This document shows, piece by piece, positions 8,822-17,077 of a DNA stretch of 64,000 nucleotides; position 1 is the first letter of the stretch, and every line of letters begins with the position of its first letter. The stretch lies in contig JBIQIY010000023.1 in the NCBI GenBank assembly GCA_044507775.1, positions 37,118 through 101,117 of the forward strand, given 5' to 3'. The notes beneath the pieces are model-generated. The model ran no database searches. It had not been told where the DNA came from and saw only the letters and a program-made list of their open reading frames with translations. A program made the position numbers and the translations under genes. Source of the stretch: Chryseosolibacter sp044507775. GTDB taxonomy: Bacteria > Bacteroidota > Bacteroidia > Cytophagales > Cyclobacteriaceae.

Positions 8822-10750
8822 ATGATAACCCGCGAAACGATAGAGGAAATCAAGAACCGGGTCGACATAATTGACGTGGTCAGCGATTTCGTCACGCTGA
8901 AGCGATCCGGACAGAATTATAAGGCGCTCAGTCCCTTTACAAACGAAAAAACAGCTTCGTTTTACGTCGTTCCCGCCAAGGGCATTTTTAAGGATTTTAG
9001 CAGCGGAAAGGGCGGAGATGCCATCACCTTCGTCATGGAACACGAGGGCATGGCCTATCCCGAAGCCTTGCGCTACCTCGCGAAGAAATACGGGATTGAC
9101 ATCAAGGACGAAGCGAATCTCTCGCAAGCTGAAATCACCCACCAAAGCGAACGCGACGGCCTGTACATCGTCATGAACTTTGCCAAAGATCATTACCGCG
9201 GGCTGCTGTTCGATAATGAAGAGGGCAGGAGCATCGGCCTCAGCTATTTCCGCGAACGCGGGTTCAACGACCGCACCATCGCAAAGTTCGAACTCGGCTA
9301 CAGCCTCAACCAATGGGATAACCTCACACGCGAAGCCGTAAGCAAAGGATACAGTGAGAATATGCTGGAGAAATCCGGACTGCTGATTAAAAAGGACGAT
9401 GGCAAGAAGTACGACCGCTTTCGCGGAAGGGTGATTTTTCCTGTCCACAATCTTTCCGGAAAAGTCATTGCTTTCGGAGCGAGGATACTGACAAAAGAAA
9501 AGGATCAGCCGAAATACATCAACTCGCCTGAAACGGACATCTACCACAAAAGCCACGTGCTGTACGGGATGTTCCAGGCCAGGAATGCGATCCGCCGCGA
9601 GGACTTTTGCTACCTCGTGGAGGGATACACGGACGTGATCTCGATGCATCAGGCGGATATCGAGAATGTGGTCGCTTCATCCGGAACGGCGTTGACGGAA
9701 GATCAGATCAAACTGATGCGCCGGTTCACAGAGAACGTGACAGTATTGTACGACGGCGACTCGGCCGGCATCAAGGCGGCAGTGCGAGGTGTGGACCTCA
9801 TTCTTAAGGGAGGCCTTAACGTGCGAATCGTCTTGCTGCCGGATGGCGAAGATCCGGACAGTTTTTCGCGGAAAATGGGAAGCACGGACCTCCGTGAATA
9901 CCTGAAGGAACACACGCAGGATTTCATTTCCTTCAAGATCGATTTATACTCACGTGAGGCAGCCAACGATCCGATCCGGAAAGCCGAGGCCATCCGCGAG
10001 ATCGTGACGAGTATCAGCTTGATACCGGATCCCATCAAGCGCGCGGTGTATTTGCAGGAAACCAGCAACCTGTTGAAAATTCAGGAGTCCGTGCTGGTAA
10101 CGGAACTCAATAAGATCCTGATTCAGGAACGCCAGAAAAGAACTGACGATCATCGACGGGAAGAAGTAATTCAACCGGTCCCGGATGTCGAATCTGTGCC
10201 CGAACCGGACACCGTTAATCCGGAAGAACTGCAGGAGCGCGAGATGGTCAGGCTGCTTTTAAACTATGCCGACAGCGAGCTCGAAGAGGACGTGGATCTG
10301 CTGAGCTATTTTATCTCGGAATTTGAAGACATCGACTTCCTGAATGAATCATACGCCTACATCTACAATACATTTCTCAAGTTCAAGCAGGAAGGTCAGC
10401 TCATCGGCTCGGCTTATTTCCTGGAACATGCGCCGCAGAACATCAAGTCATTGATCGCCGAGCTCACGTTGCGCAAGTACTATGCGAGCCCACACTGGAG
10501 TACGAAATATCACATCTATTTTACGGACGAGAAAGAAAACCTTTCGGAACACGCCCACCAGAATGTCCTTCGAAAGAAATACAGGTACCTTCAGCGTTTG
10601 ATCGAAGAGAACAAGGAAAAACTTAAAGAAGCGGAAAACCGTATCAGTGAAAAAGAAATTGACGAGTTGCTCGACATGCAAATGAAACTCAAGAATGCCG
10701 ATGTTGAGATCGCACGCGAGCTTGGAATCGTTTCCGGCCGGTATTATTAA
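8822..10750 (+). CDS. dnaG: DNA primase lacking zinc-ribbon ligands
   Basis: A primase of 642 residues from ATG 8822, chosen because MITRETIEEIKNRVDIIDVV is the conserved N-terminus and a promoter box sits just upstream. It makes RNA primers at replication forks. The N-terminal domain aligns with the CHC2 zinc ribbon, but every metal ligand is replaced: the usual CPFH is SPFT (Ser37, Thr40) and CFGC is DFSS (Asp58, Ser61). The Toprim core is intact (EGYTDV, VLYDGDSAG, DGEDPDSF). The C-terminal third is a helical, charged region for helicase contact. From memory, related Bacteroidota primases show the same replacement, so it is probably a lineage trait rather than damage. Confidence 0.95.
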   Translation: MITRETIEEIKNRVDIIDVVSDFVTLKRSGQNYKALSPFTNEKTASFYVVPAKGIFKDFSSGKGGDAITFVMEHEGMAYPEALRYLAKKYGIDIKDEANLSQAEITHQSERDGLYIVMNFAKDHYRGLLFDNEEGRSIGLSYFRERGFNDRTIAKFELGYSLNQWDNLTREAVSKGYSENMLEKSGLLIKKDDGKKYDRFRGRVIFPVHNLSGKVIAFGARILTKEKDQPKYINSPETDIYHKSHVLYGMFQARNAIRREDFCYLVEGYTDVISMHQADIENVVASSGTALTEDQIKLMRRFTENVTVLYDGDSAGIKAAVRGVDLILKGGLNVRIVLLPDGEDPDSFSRKMGSTDLREYLKEHTQDFISFKIDLYSREAANDPIRKAEAIREIVTSISLIPDPIKRAVYLQETSNLLKIQESVLVTELNKILIQERQKRTDDHRREEVIQPVPDVESVPEPDTVNPEELQEREMVRLLLNYADSELEEDVDLLSYFISEFEDIDFLNESYAYIYNTFLKFKQEGQLIGSAYFLEHAPQNIKSLIAELTLRKYYASPHWSTKYHIYFTDEKENLSEHAHQNVLRKKYRYLQRLIEENKEKLKEAENRISEKEIDELLDMQMKLKNADVEIARELGIVSGRYY

Positions 10751-10807
10751 GGATGAAAGAACAGGAAACTGATATTTTTTGTTGATCAAAGTGAGTAAAA
10801 AACCTCC

Positions 10808-12025
10808 ATGAGCGAAATAAAGTTAGATACAATTGAAGAGGCCATCGAAGAAATCAAACTGGGCAAAGTTATTATTGTGGTCGATGACGAAGACCGCGAG
10901 AATGAGGGTGATTTCATCTGTGCTGCTGAATGCATAACTCCCGAAATCGTCAACTTTATGGCTACGCATGCGCGGGGACTGATCTGCGCGCCGCTGGTCG
11001 AAGATCGCTGCGAAGAGCTGGGTCTGGATCTGATGGTCGGGGTTAATACAGCCGTCTATGAAACGCCATTTACTGTCTCAGTCGACCTGATCGGACACGG
11101 CTGCACGACAGGAATATCCGCGCATGACCGTTTCAAGACGATCCGGGCGCTGACCGATCCGGATACGAAGCCCGAGGAACTCGGCAGGCCCGGACATATC
11201 TTCCCGCTCAAAGCGAAGCGGGGCGGTGTCCTGCGCCGCGCGGGACACACTGAGGCCGCCATTGACTTTGCACGCCTTGCAGGTTTCAAACCTGCAGGTG
11301 TTCTGGTAGAGATTATGAACGAAGACGGCAGCATGGCCCGTCTGCCAGACCTGGTGGAAGTCGCCCGAAAATTCAACCTCAAACTGGTATCCATCAAAGA
11401 CCTGATTGAATATCGCATCAAGAAAGAAACACTCATCAGTCGCCAGGTGGAAGTCGACATGCCTACCGAACACGGAAATTTCAGGCTGATCGCGTTCGAG
11501 CAGACGAACTCCCAGGAGATTCACCTCGCTCTCGTAAAGGGAAGCTGGCAAAAAGACGAGCCAATCCTCGTGCGCGTGCACTCTTCCTGCGTAACGGGGG
11601 ATATATTCGGTTCATGCCGATGTGACTGCGGCTCACAGTTGCACCACGCCATGAAAATGGTGGATCGGGAGGGGAAGGGCGTTGTCCTTTACATGAAACA
11701 GGAGGGGCGCGGCATCGGACTTCTCAATAAACTCAGGGCCTACAAACTCCAGGAGGAAGGGTGGGATACCGTTGAGGCGAACCTGCAGTTGGGTTTTGAC
11801 ATGGACGAACGCGATTACGGCGTCGGTGCGCAGATCCTTCGCGACCTCGGTGTAACGAAGATCAAGCTCATGACGAACAACCCGAAAAAGCGGGTCGGAT
11901 TGATGGGCTATGGTCTGGAAATTGTGGAGAACGTGCCGATCGAGATGGTTCCGAATGTTCACAATGAGAAATACCTGCTGACCAAACGCGACAAGCTCGG
12001 TCATACAATATTGAAGAATAAATAA
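10808..12025 (+). CDS. ribBA: Bifunctional 3,4-dihydroxy-2-butanone-4-phosphate synthase / GTP cyclohydrolase II
   Basis: A 405-residue fusion catalysing the two entry steps of riboflavin synthesis, from ribulose-5-phosphate and GTP. The RibB half (1 to about 205) has the acidic loop DDEDRENEGD and RRAGHTEAAIDFARLAG. The RibA half (about 206-405) has the zinc cysteines in SSCVTGDIFGSCRCDCG, the catalytic GRGIGLLNKLRAY and NNPKKRVGL. Both active sites look complete. It follows dnaG by 57 bases on the same strand. No FMN riboswitch is visible in the short leader. Confidence 0.96.
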   Translation: MSEIKLDTIEEAIEEIKLGKVIIVVDDEDRENEGDFICAAECITPEIVNFMATHARGLICAPLVEDRCEELGLDLMVGVNTAVYETPFTVSVDLIGHGCTTGISAHDRFKTIRALTDPDTKPEELGRPGHIFPLKAKRGGVLRRAGHTEAAIDFARLAGFKPAGVLVEIMNEDGSMARLPDLVEVARKFNLKLVSIKDLIEYRIKKETLISRQVEVDMPTEHGNFRLIAFEQTNSQEIHLALVKGSWQKDEPILVRVHSSCVTGDIFGSCRCDCGSQLHHAMKMVDREGKGVVLYMKQEGRGIGLLNKLRAYKLQEEGWDTVEANLQLGFDMDERDYGVGAQILRDLGVTKIKLMTNNPKKRVGLMGYGLEIVENVPIEMVPNVHNEKYLLTKRDKLGHTILKNK

Positions 12026-12050
12026 AGTTCAAGAATTAATAAAGTACGGA

Positions 12051-12692
12051 GTGCGATACCTTCCCGGCAGCAAAATTTGGTTTCAGAAAATTGTCCTGGT
12101 GACCGGCCTGTTAATGGCTGGCGTTGCCGTGCATGCGCAACGGCACTTTCCTTCTGAATTGTGGCACGACGGCCGTCTTGTGCTCGTGGACGGAGATACG
12201 CTCAAGGGCTTGGTGAAATACGACCTGGAGCAGAATGTCGTTCAGTACGTCGTCAACCACAAGCAGGCGGAGATATACAGCGCGCGTAAAGTGCTCTTCT
12301 TTGAGATCTTTGACGAGACGGTTCACAAATACCGGAAGTTCTTTGCCTTGCCCTACACGAACATTTCAAATTACAAGGCGCCGATCTTTTTCGAATTGCT
12401 GGAAGAGGGGAAGATGACTTTGCTTTCGCGCGAATTGCTGGAGTACAAAACCTATAACAACTCGTTTTACGTCGGATCGTATTCCCGACTGGTTCAAACC
12501 TATTACTACTATCTGATGAAGGAAGATGGCACCATCGAAGATTTCCGTGGAAACAAGAATGACCTCATCGCCCTCATGGGTAACAAAGGCAAACAGGTCG
12601 AGAAATACATCCGCGCCAACCGGCTCAACTTCGACGACAAATACGACGTCGCCGAGATCGTAAAATATTATAACTCCCTTGCCGGCACGTAA
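12051..12692 (+). CDS. Secreted or periplasmic protein of unknown function
   Basis: A 213-residue protein. It begins with GTG and a signal peptide (basic start, hydrophobic LVTGLLMAGVAVHAQ, cleavage after VHAQ). The mature part is about 185 residues with mixed beta and aromatic content and no motif I can assign. It lies 25 bases after ribBA and before surE, and may be cotranscribed with either. Confidence 0.7.
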   Translation: MRYLPGSKIWFQKIVLVTGLLMAGVAVHAQRHFPSELWHDGRLVLVDGDTLKGLVKYDLEQNVVQYVVNHKQAEIYSARKVLFFEIFDETVHKYRKFFALPYTNISNYKAPIFFELLEEGKMTLLSRELLEYKTYNNSFYVGSYSRLVQTYYYYLMKEDGTIEDFRGNKNDLIALMGNKGKQVEKYIRANRLNFDDKYDVAEIVKYYNSLAGT

Positions 12693-12703
12693 AAGCCATC
12701 AAA

Positions 12704-12731
12704 ACTCAGTACTCACCACTCACAACTCACT
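12704..12731 (+). repeat. Short heptamer array (NACTCAC type) before surE
   Basis: Four consecutive 7-base units (ACTCAGT, ACTCACC, ACTCACA, ACTCACT) end one base before the surE start. They match the right arms of the larger arrays at 27301-27384 and 54238-54342, but no left arm is present here. Confidence 0.75.
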
Positions 12732-12732
12732 A

Positions 12733-13512
12733 ATGACGCGACCGCTGATACTTGTTTCAAACGACGACGGAATTACATCGAAAGGAATCTTAACACTGGT
12801 CAATATCATGAAAGACCTTGGGGACGTGCTGGTAGTGGCGCCAGACAGCCCTCAGTCGGGAATGGGCCATGCAATCACAGTAGGGGAGTCGTTGCGTCTG
12901 GAGGAGAACTTTATCTTCGAAGGCGTTAAGGCGTACGAGTGCTCGGGTACGCCCGCGGACTGCGTCAAGATCGCGCGGCATTTCCTGATGAAGAACCAGC
13001 GTCAGCCCGACGTCGTCGTCAGTGGTATTAACCACGGCAGCAACACTTCCATCAGCGTACTTTATTCCGGAACCATGTCGGCCGCGATCGAAGCGGCGAT
13101 CGAGGGTACGCCGGCCATTGGCTTTTCGCTTGCCGATTTTTCTCATAAGGCGGATTTTTCACACACGGAGGAATTCGTCAGGAAAATCACGCAGCAGGTG
13201 CTCGACAAGGGTCTTCCGCGTGGCGTGGCTCTCAATGTAAACTTTCCGCCGCGTCGCGATGAGCCCATCAAAGGCATCCGCGTCTGCAGGCAGGCAAACG
13301 CGAAATGGGTGGAAGACTTCGACCAGCGAACGGATCCCAACGGCAGACGCTATTTCTGGATGGTGGGTAACTTCGTGAACTTCGACAAGGGCCAGGACAA
13401 CGATGAGTGGGCCATTGCTAACAACTACGCCGCAGTTGTGCCCTGTCAGTTCGATCTTACTGCACATACGGCGATACCGTTTCTCAACGAAGCCTGGGAT
13501 GTGTCGCCGTGA
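12733..13512 (+). CDS. surE: 5'/3'-nucleotidase SurE
   Basis: A 259-residue survival protein E. It is a metal-dependent nucleoside monophosphatase of the cytoplasm. The N-terminal active site reads ILVSNDDGITSKG, with the acidic pair binding divalent metal. VVAPDSPQSGMGHAIT and VSGINHGSN are also family signatures. Start ATG 12733 is preferred: the in-frame extension to 12679 would translate the heptamer repeat. The start follows the last repeat unit by one base, so the repeat forms part of the 5' leader. Confidence 0.95.
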   Translation: MTRPLILVSNDDGITSKGILTLVNIMKDLGDVLVVAPDSPQSGMGHAITVGESLRLEENFIFEGVKAYECSGTPADCVKIARHFLMKNQRQPDVVVSGINHGSNTSISVLYSGTMSAAIEAAIEGTPAIGFSLADFSHKADFSHTEEFVRKITQQVLDKGLPRGVALNVNFPPRRDEPIKGIRVCRQANAKWVEDFDQRTDPNGRRYFWMVGNFVNFDKGQDNDEWAIANNYAAVVPCQFDLTAHTAIPFLNEAWDVSP

Positions 13513-13530
13513 TTTAAATAGTTCCAGGAA

Positions 13531-14187
13531 ATGAACTTGCCCTTTGACGAGCTGCGTGTGTTTTTAAAGGAGAGGCTAAAGCAACCACTTCCAGGGCATC
13601 ACGCGCACGACCGGTTCCGAGCCACTCCCTTGGGCGATGCACGGCCGCGATTTGTGCACAAATACCCGCCGAGACCCGGAGGCGTGATCATTCTTTTGTA
13701 TGATGACGAAGGGACTGTTCGGTTTCCTTTGATCAAGCGCCCCGAATATGCAGGAGCGCATGGAGGTCAGGTGAGTCTGCCGGGAGGAAAAGCCGAAGCT
13801 GGCGAGGATGCCATCCAGACGGCGTTGCGCGAGTGCGAGGAGGAAATAGGCGTCGGGCCGAAAGGCGTTGAGGTGCTGGGCAAACTCAGCGACTACTACG
13901 TCATGCCCAGCAACTATCTGGTGACACCGATCGTCGCATCCATCGACTCACGCCCTGTCTTCACGCCGGATCCCTATGAGGTCTCGCGCATCTTCGAGGC
14001 GCGGCTGGAAGAAGTCATTGAAGAAGATTCCATCAAAGAAAAGGAGATCCTTGCCGGCGGAAAGTATCGCATGCTGGCTCCGCATTTTGAAATTGAAAAT
14101 GAAATCGTCTGGGGGGCGACGGCGATGATGCTGAATGAATTCCGGGTGTTGTTGTCGGAAATCGCAGAGGATGGCGGTTTCAAATAA
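13531..14187 (+). CDS. CoA-type Nudix hydrolase
   Basis: A 218-residue hydrolase. The Nudix box is canonical: GGKAEAGEDAIQ, then the REC.EEE.G pattern (about residues 88-110). It is preceded by the NuCoA-like segment PEYAGAHGGQVSLPGG, typical of coenzyme A diphosphatases that split CoA into phosphopantetheine and 3',5'-ADP. The substrate is inferred from that motif only. It lies 18 bases after surE, so the two may share a transcript. A large palindrome follows it. Confidence 0.88.
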   Translation: MNLPFDELRVFLKERLKQPLPGHHAHDRFRATPLGDARPRFVHKYPPRPGGVIILLYDDEGTVRFPLIKRPEYAGAHGGQVSLPGGKAEAGEDAIQTALRECEEEIGVGPKGVEVLGKLSDYYVMPSNYLVTPIVASIDSRPVFTPDPYEVSRIFEARLEEVIEEDSIKEKEILAGGKYRMLAPHFEIENEIVWGATAMMLNEFRVLLSEIAEDGGFK

Positions 14188-14192
14188 AAAAT

Positions 14193-14246
14193 GGTTGTTG
14201 TAATTGTAGAGACACGGCATGCCTTGTCTCTACAATTACAACAACC
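14193..14246. repeat. 54-bp near-perfect palindrome between convergent genes
   Basis: Two 27-base arms starting GGTTGTTGTAATTGTAGAG meet with no spacer. They differ at one position (ACGG in the left arm against AAGG in the complement of the right). The core GTAGAGACACGGCATGCC resembles palindromic intergenic repeats I recall from many Bacteroidota. It lies between the Nudix gene (+) and aconitase (-), where it could act as a bidirectional terminator, though no long T tract follows. Confidence 0.85.
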
Positions 14247-14277
14247 GTTGTTTCAGACCCGAACGTAAAACGCCCGA

Positions 14278-16878
14278 TTATTTTTTCTTTTTCTTCGAGA
14301 CCTTCTTGGGCGCTGCTGCCTTCTTTTTTGCGACAACCTTCTTCACTTTTTTCGCCAGCTTGACCACTTTGCTCAATGCTTTCTTTACAAGACCCTTCTT
14401 CGCGGGCTTTGCAGTTTTCTTCGAAAGCTTTACAGCTTTTTTCGCGGGCTTCGCTGCTTTCTTTGCGGGGCGGGCCGGTTTTTTCGCTTGTTTCGCCAGC
14501 GTCTTGGAGGCCATCTTTTTAGCTTCGGGCTTGGACAGTTTTTTCTTGCCCGCTGCCTTCGCTGCCTTTTTCGCCGGTGCCTTGTTCACCACCGGTTGTT
14601 TGAAGCCTTCCTTGGCAGTGATCTCTTTTGCCATCAGGTTAAGCGCGGATCCGGCCTTGAACCACTCGATTTGCCCGGCATTATAAGTGTGGTTGACTTT
14701 GATGGTATCGCTCGTTCCGTCCTTGTGTCGCAGCACGACCGTAAGCTGACGATCGGGCGAGAATGAGCTGAGGTCGACGATGTCGATCGTGTCATCTTCC
14801 TGGATTAGGTCGTAGTCGGATTCATTTGAAAAAGTAATTCCGAGCATCCCCTGTTTCTTGAGGTTCGTTTCGTGAATACGCGCAAATGACTTAACCAGTA
14901 TGGCGCGGATACCGAGATGACGGGGCTGCATCGCCGCGTGTTCGCGCGAGGAGCCTTCGCCGTAGTTGTGGTCGCCCACGACAATCGTCGGAATTCCCGC
15001 TGCCTTGTAAGCGCGCTGCGTGGCGGGCACAGGACCGTACTCGCCCGTCAACTGGTTCTTCACAGAATCGGTCTTCTCATTGAAGTAGTTCACCGCGCCG
15101 GTCAGTGTGTTGTTGGCGATATTGTCCAGGTGTCCGCGGAACCTCAACCAGGGACCGGCCATGGAAATATGGTCCGTTGTACATTTTCCTTTTGCTTTGA
15201 TGAGCAGTTTCATCCCCGTAAGGTTCTTGCCATCCCATGCGGGGAAGGGGCTCAGCGCCTGCAGGCGATTGGATTGAGGATCGATCTTCACGCTCACTTT
15301 ACTTCCATCTTTCGCGGGTTCGATATATCCGGGATCCTTCACATCGAAACCGCGCGGAGGAAACTGATCGCCGGATGGCTCCTCGAGTTTTACCGCCTGT
15401 CCTTCATCGTTGATCAGCGTGTCGGTCACGGGATTGAACGTCAGATCACCCGCGATCGCGAATGCAGTGGTTATCTCAGGAGAGGCAACAAAGGCGTGCG
15501 TATTTGGATTGCCATCGTTGCGCTTTGCAAAATTCCGGTTGAAGGATGTGATGATGGAGTTTTTCCTGTTCGGGTCGTTGGTGTGGCGCGCCCACTGGCC
15601 GATACAGGGACCGCATGCATTAGCGAGGACAACACCGCCCATTTTTTCAAAGATACCCAGGTATCCATCGCGCTCCACGGTGTAGCGTACCTGCTCGGAT
15701 CCGGGCGTCACGGTAAACTCCGCGCGAGCCTTGATCTTTTTGTCGACGGCCTGCTTTGCAAGCGATGCCGAACGCGTAATGTCTTCGTAAGAGGAGTTGG
15801 TACAAGATCCGATCAATCCAACTTCCAGTTTTTCCGGCCATCCGTTCTTGCGGACTTCGCTGGCGAACTGGGACAATGGTATGGCGCGGTCGGGCGTGAA
15901 GGGTCCGTTGACGTGAGGCTCGAGTTCCGACAGGTTGATCTCGATAACCTGGTCGAAATATTTTTCAGGATTCTCGTATACGACGGGATCAGCGGTCAGA
16001 TGTTCCTTGATCTTGTTTGCCAGGGCCGCCACTTCACTCCGGCCAGTGCCACGGAGGTAGTCGGCCATCTTTTCATCGTAGCCAAAAGTGGAGGTCGTTG
16101 CGCCGATCTCGGCGCCCATGTTGCAGATAGTGGCTTTGCCGGTACAGGAGAGCGTCTGTGCTCCAGGTCCGAAGTATTCGACAATTGCTCCGGTGCCGCC
16201 TTTAACGGTCAGGATACCCGCAACCTTCAGAATGACATCCTTCGCCGACGACCAACCACTTAATCTTCCGGTGAGCTTTACGCCAATCAGCTTCGGCCAT
16301 TTCAGTTCCCAAGGCATTCCCGCCATCACGTCGACAGCATCAGCGCCGCCTACACCGATCGCGACCATCCCGAGGCCTCCCGCGTTGACTGTATGTGAAT
16401 CCGTTCCGATCATCATTCCGCCGGGGAAGGCGTAATTTTCCAGGACAACCTGGTGAATGATACCGGCTCCCGGTTTCCAGAAACCAATGCCGTATTTATT
16501 CGATACGGACTCCAGGAAATTGAATACTTCGCCACTCGCCGTGAGCGACTCGGCGAGGTCTTTCCTCGCGCCATCCTTGGCGAGGATCAGGTGATCGCAG
16601 TGTACTGTAGAAGGGACGCGAACCTTTGGAATGCCCGCGGACATGAACTGCAAAAGAGCCATCTGCGCGGTTGCATCCTGCATCGCCACTCTGTCAGGAG
16701 AAAAGTTGACGTATGATTTGCCGCGTTGAAAGTTTTCAATCGATTGCTCACCGTGGAGGTGTGTGAAGAGAATTTTTTCGGAAAGAGTTAGAGGCCTGTT
16801 GACGACTTTGCGCGCCTGTGAAATGCGATCCGGAAATAGACGGTAAACCGCCTTGATCATGTCTATATCGAATACCAT
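14278..16878 (-). CDS. acn: Aconitate hydratase with a lysine-rich C-terminal tail
   Basis: An 866-residue aconitase interconverting citrate and isocitrate in the TCA cycle. The [4Fe-4S] ligand regions are present (IGSCTNSSYEDI and NACGPCIGQW), as are the C-terminal domain motifs GDHNYGEGSSREHAA and IKAKGKCTTDHISMAG. The enzyme proper ends near residue 765, the usual family size. It is followed by about 99 residues (roughly 768-866, DNA 14281-14577) with 42 lysines, one arginine and a single acidic residue, rich in Ala and Pro (PAKKAAKPAKK type). This looks like histone H1 or a nucleic-acid-binding tail. The frame runs unbroken from the enzyme into the tail, so it is a fusion rather than a frameshift. 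A -7-like box lies at 16898-16905. Confidence 0.95.
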   Translation of the reverse strand: MVFDIDMIKAVYRLFPDRISQARKVVNRPLTLSEKILFTHLHGEQSIENFQRGKSYVNFSPDRVAMQDATAQMALLQFMSAGIPKVRVPSTVHCDHLILAKDGARKDLAESLTASGEVFNFLESVSNKYGIGFWKPGAGIIHQVVLENYAFPGGMMIGTDSHTVNAGGLGMVAIGVGGADAVDVMAGMPWELKWPKLIGVKLTGRLSGWSSAKDVILKVAGILTVKGGTGAIVEYFGPGAQTLSCTGKATICNMGAEIGATTSTFGYDEKMADYLRGTGRSEVAALANKIKEHLTADPVVYENPEKYFDQVIEINLSELEPHVNGPFTPDRAIPLSQFASEVRKNGWPEKLEVGLIGSCTNSSYEDITRSASLAKQAVDKKIKARAEFTVTPGSEQVRYTVERDGYLGIFEKMGGVVLANACGPCIGQWARHTNDPNRKNSIITSFNRNFAKRNDGNPNTHAFVASPEITTAFAIAGDLTFNPVTDTLINDEGQAVKLEEPSGDQFPPRGFDVKDPGYIEPAKDGSKVSVKIDPQSNRLQALSPFPAWDGKNLTGMKLLIKAKGKCTTDHISMAGPWLRFRGHLDNIANNTLTGAVNYFNEKTDSVKNQLTGEYGPVPATQRAYKAAGIPTIVVGDHNYGEGSSREHAAMQPRHLGIRAILVKSFARIHETNLKKQGMLGITFSNESDYDLIQEDDTIDIVDLSSFSPDRQLTVVLRHKDGTSDTIKVNHTYNAGQIEWFKAGSALNLMAKEITAKEGFKQPVVNKAPAKKAAKAAGKKKLSKPEAKKMASKTLAKQAKKPARPAKKAAKPAKKAVKLSKKTAKPAKKGLVKKALSKVVKLAKKVKKVVAKKKAAAPKKVSKKKKK

Positions 16879-16897
16879 AGTCTTGGTTTTAGGGTCG

Positions 16898-16905
16898 CTA
16901 AAGTA
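16898..16905 (-). promoter_or_regulatory. -7-like element of aconitase
   Basis: Reads TACTTTAG on the minus strand, 19 bases before the aconitase start. The hexamer-level match to TAnnTTTG is partial. Confidence 0.3.
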
Positions 16906-16920
16906 ACAAAAAAGGTTGAA

Positions 16921-17076
16921 GGGTGAAAGGGTGGAGGGGGCATAAGGGGTATAGGGGATGTAAGGGTAATAAGGGGTATAGAGGGTATAAGGGATGTAAG
17001 GGTAAACCCCTATATCCTTATAACCCCTATACCCCCTATAGCCTATACCCTATACCCTATACCCTATACTCTTATC
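16921..17076. repeat. Inverted array of TATAAGGGG / CCCTATA units
   Basis: The left arm (16921-17003) holds seven or more GGG-containing units spaced 8-10 bases apart (ATAAGGGGT, ATGTAAGGG). The right arm (17007-17075) is the complementary C-rich array, including three exact CCCTATA heptamers. The arms meet around GGGTAAACCCC. The right arm abuts the folE stop codon (17078), and the element fills the folE-acn gap. Any transcript from either strand would carry a G-rich 5' arm and a C-rich 3' arm able to form a long imperfect hairpin. Confidence 0.85.
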
Positions 17077-17077
17077 C

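Noticed and set aside
8780..9649. A 289-codon open frame antisense to dnaG
   Set aside because: It covers the conserved primase domain on the opposite strand and shows no family resemblance; typical shadow frame.
14193..14246. Terminal inverted repeat of an insertion sequence
   Set aside because: The two arms meet directly with no transposase or target-site duplication around them.
14917..16263. A long open frame (448 codons) antisense to aconitase
   Set aside because: The aconitase on the other strand is unmistakable. The antisense frame has no recognisable motif and reflects codon bias of the real gene.
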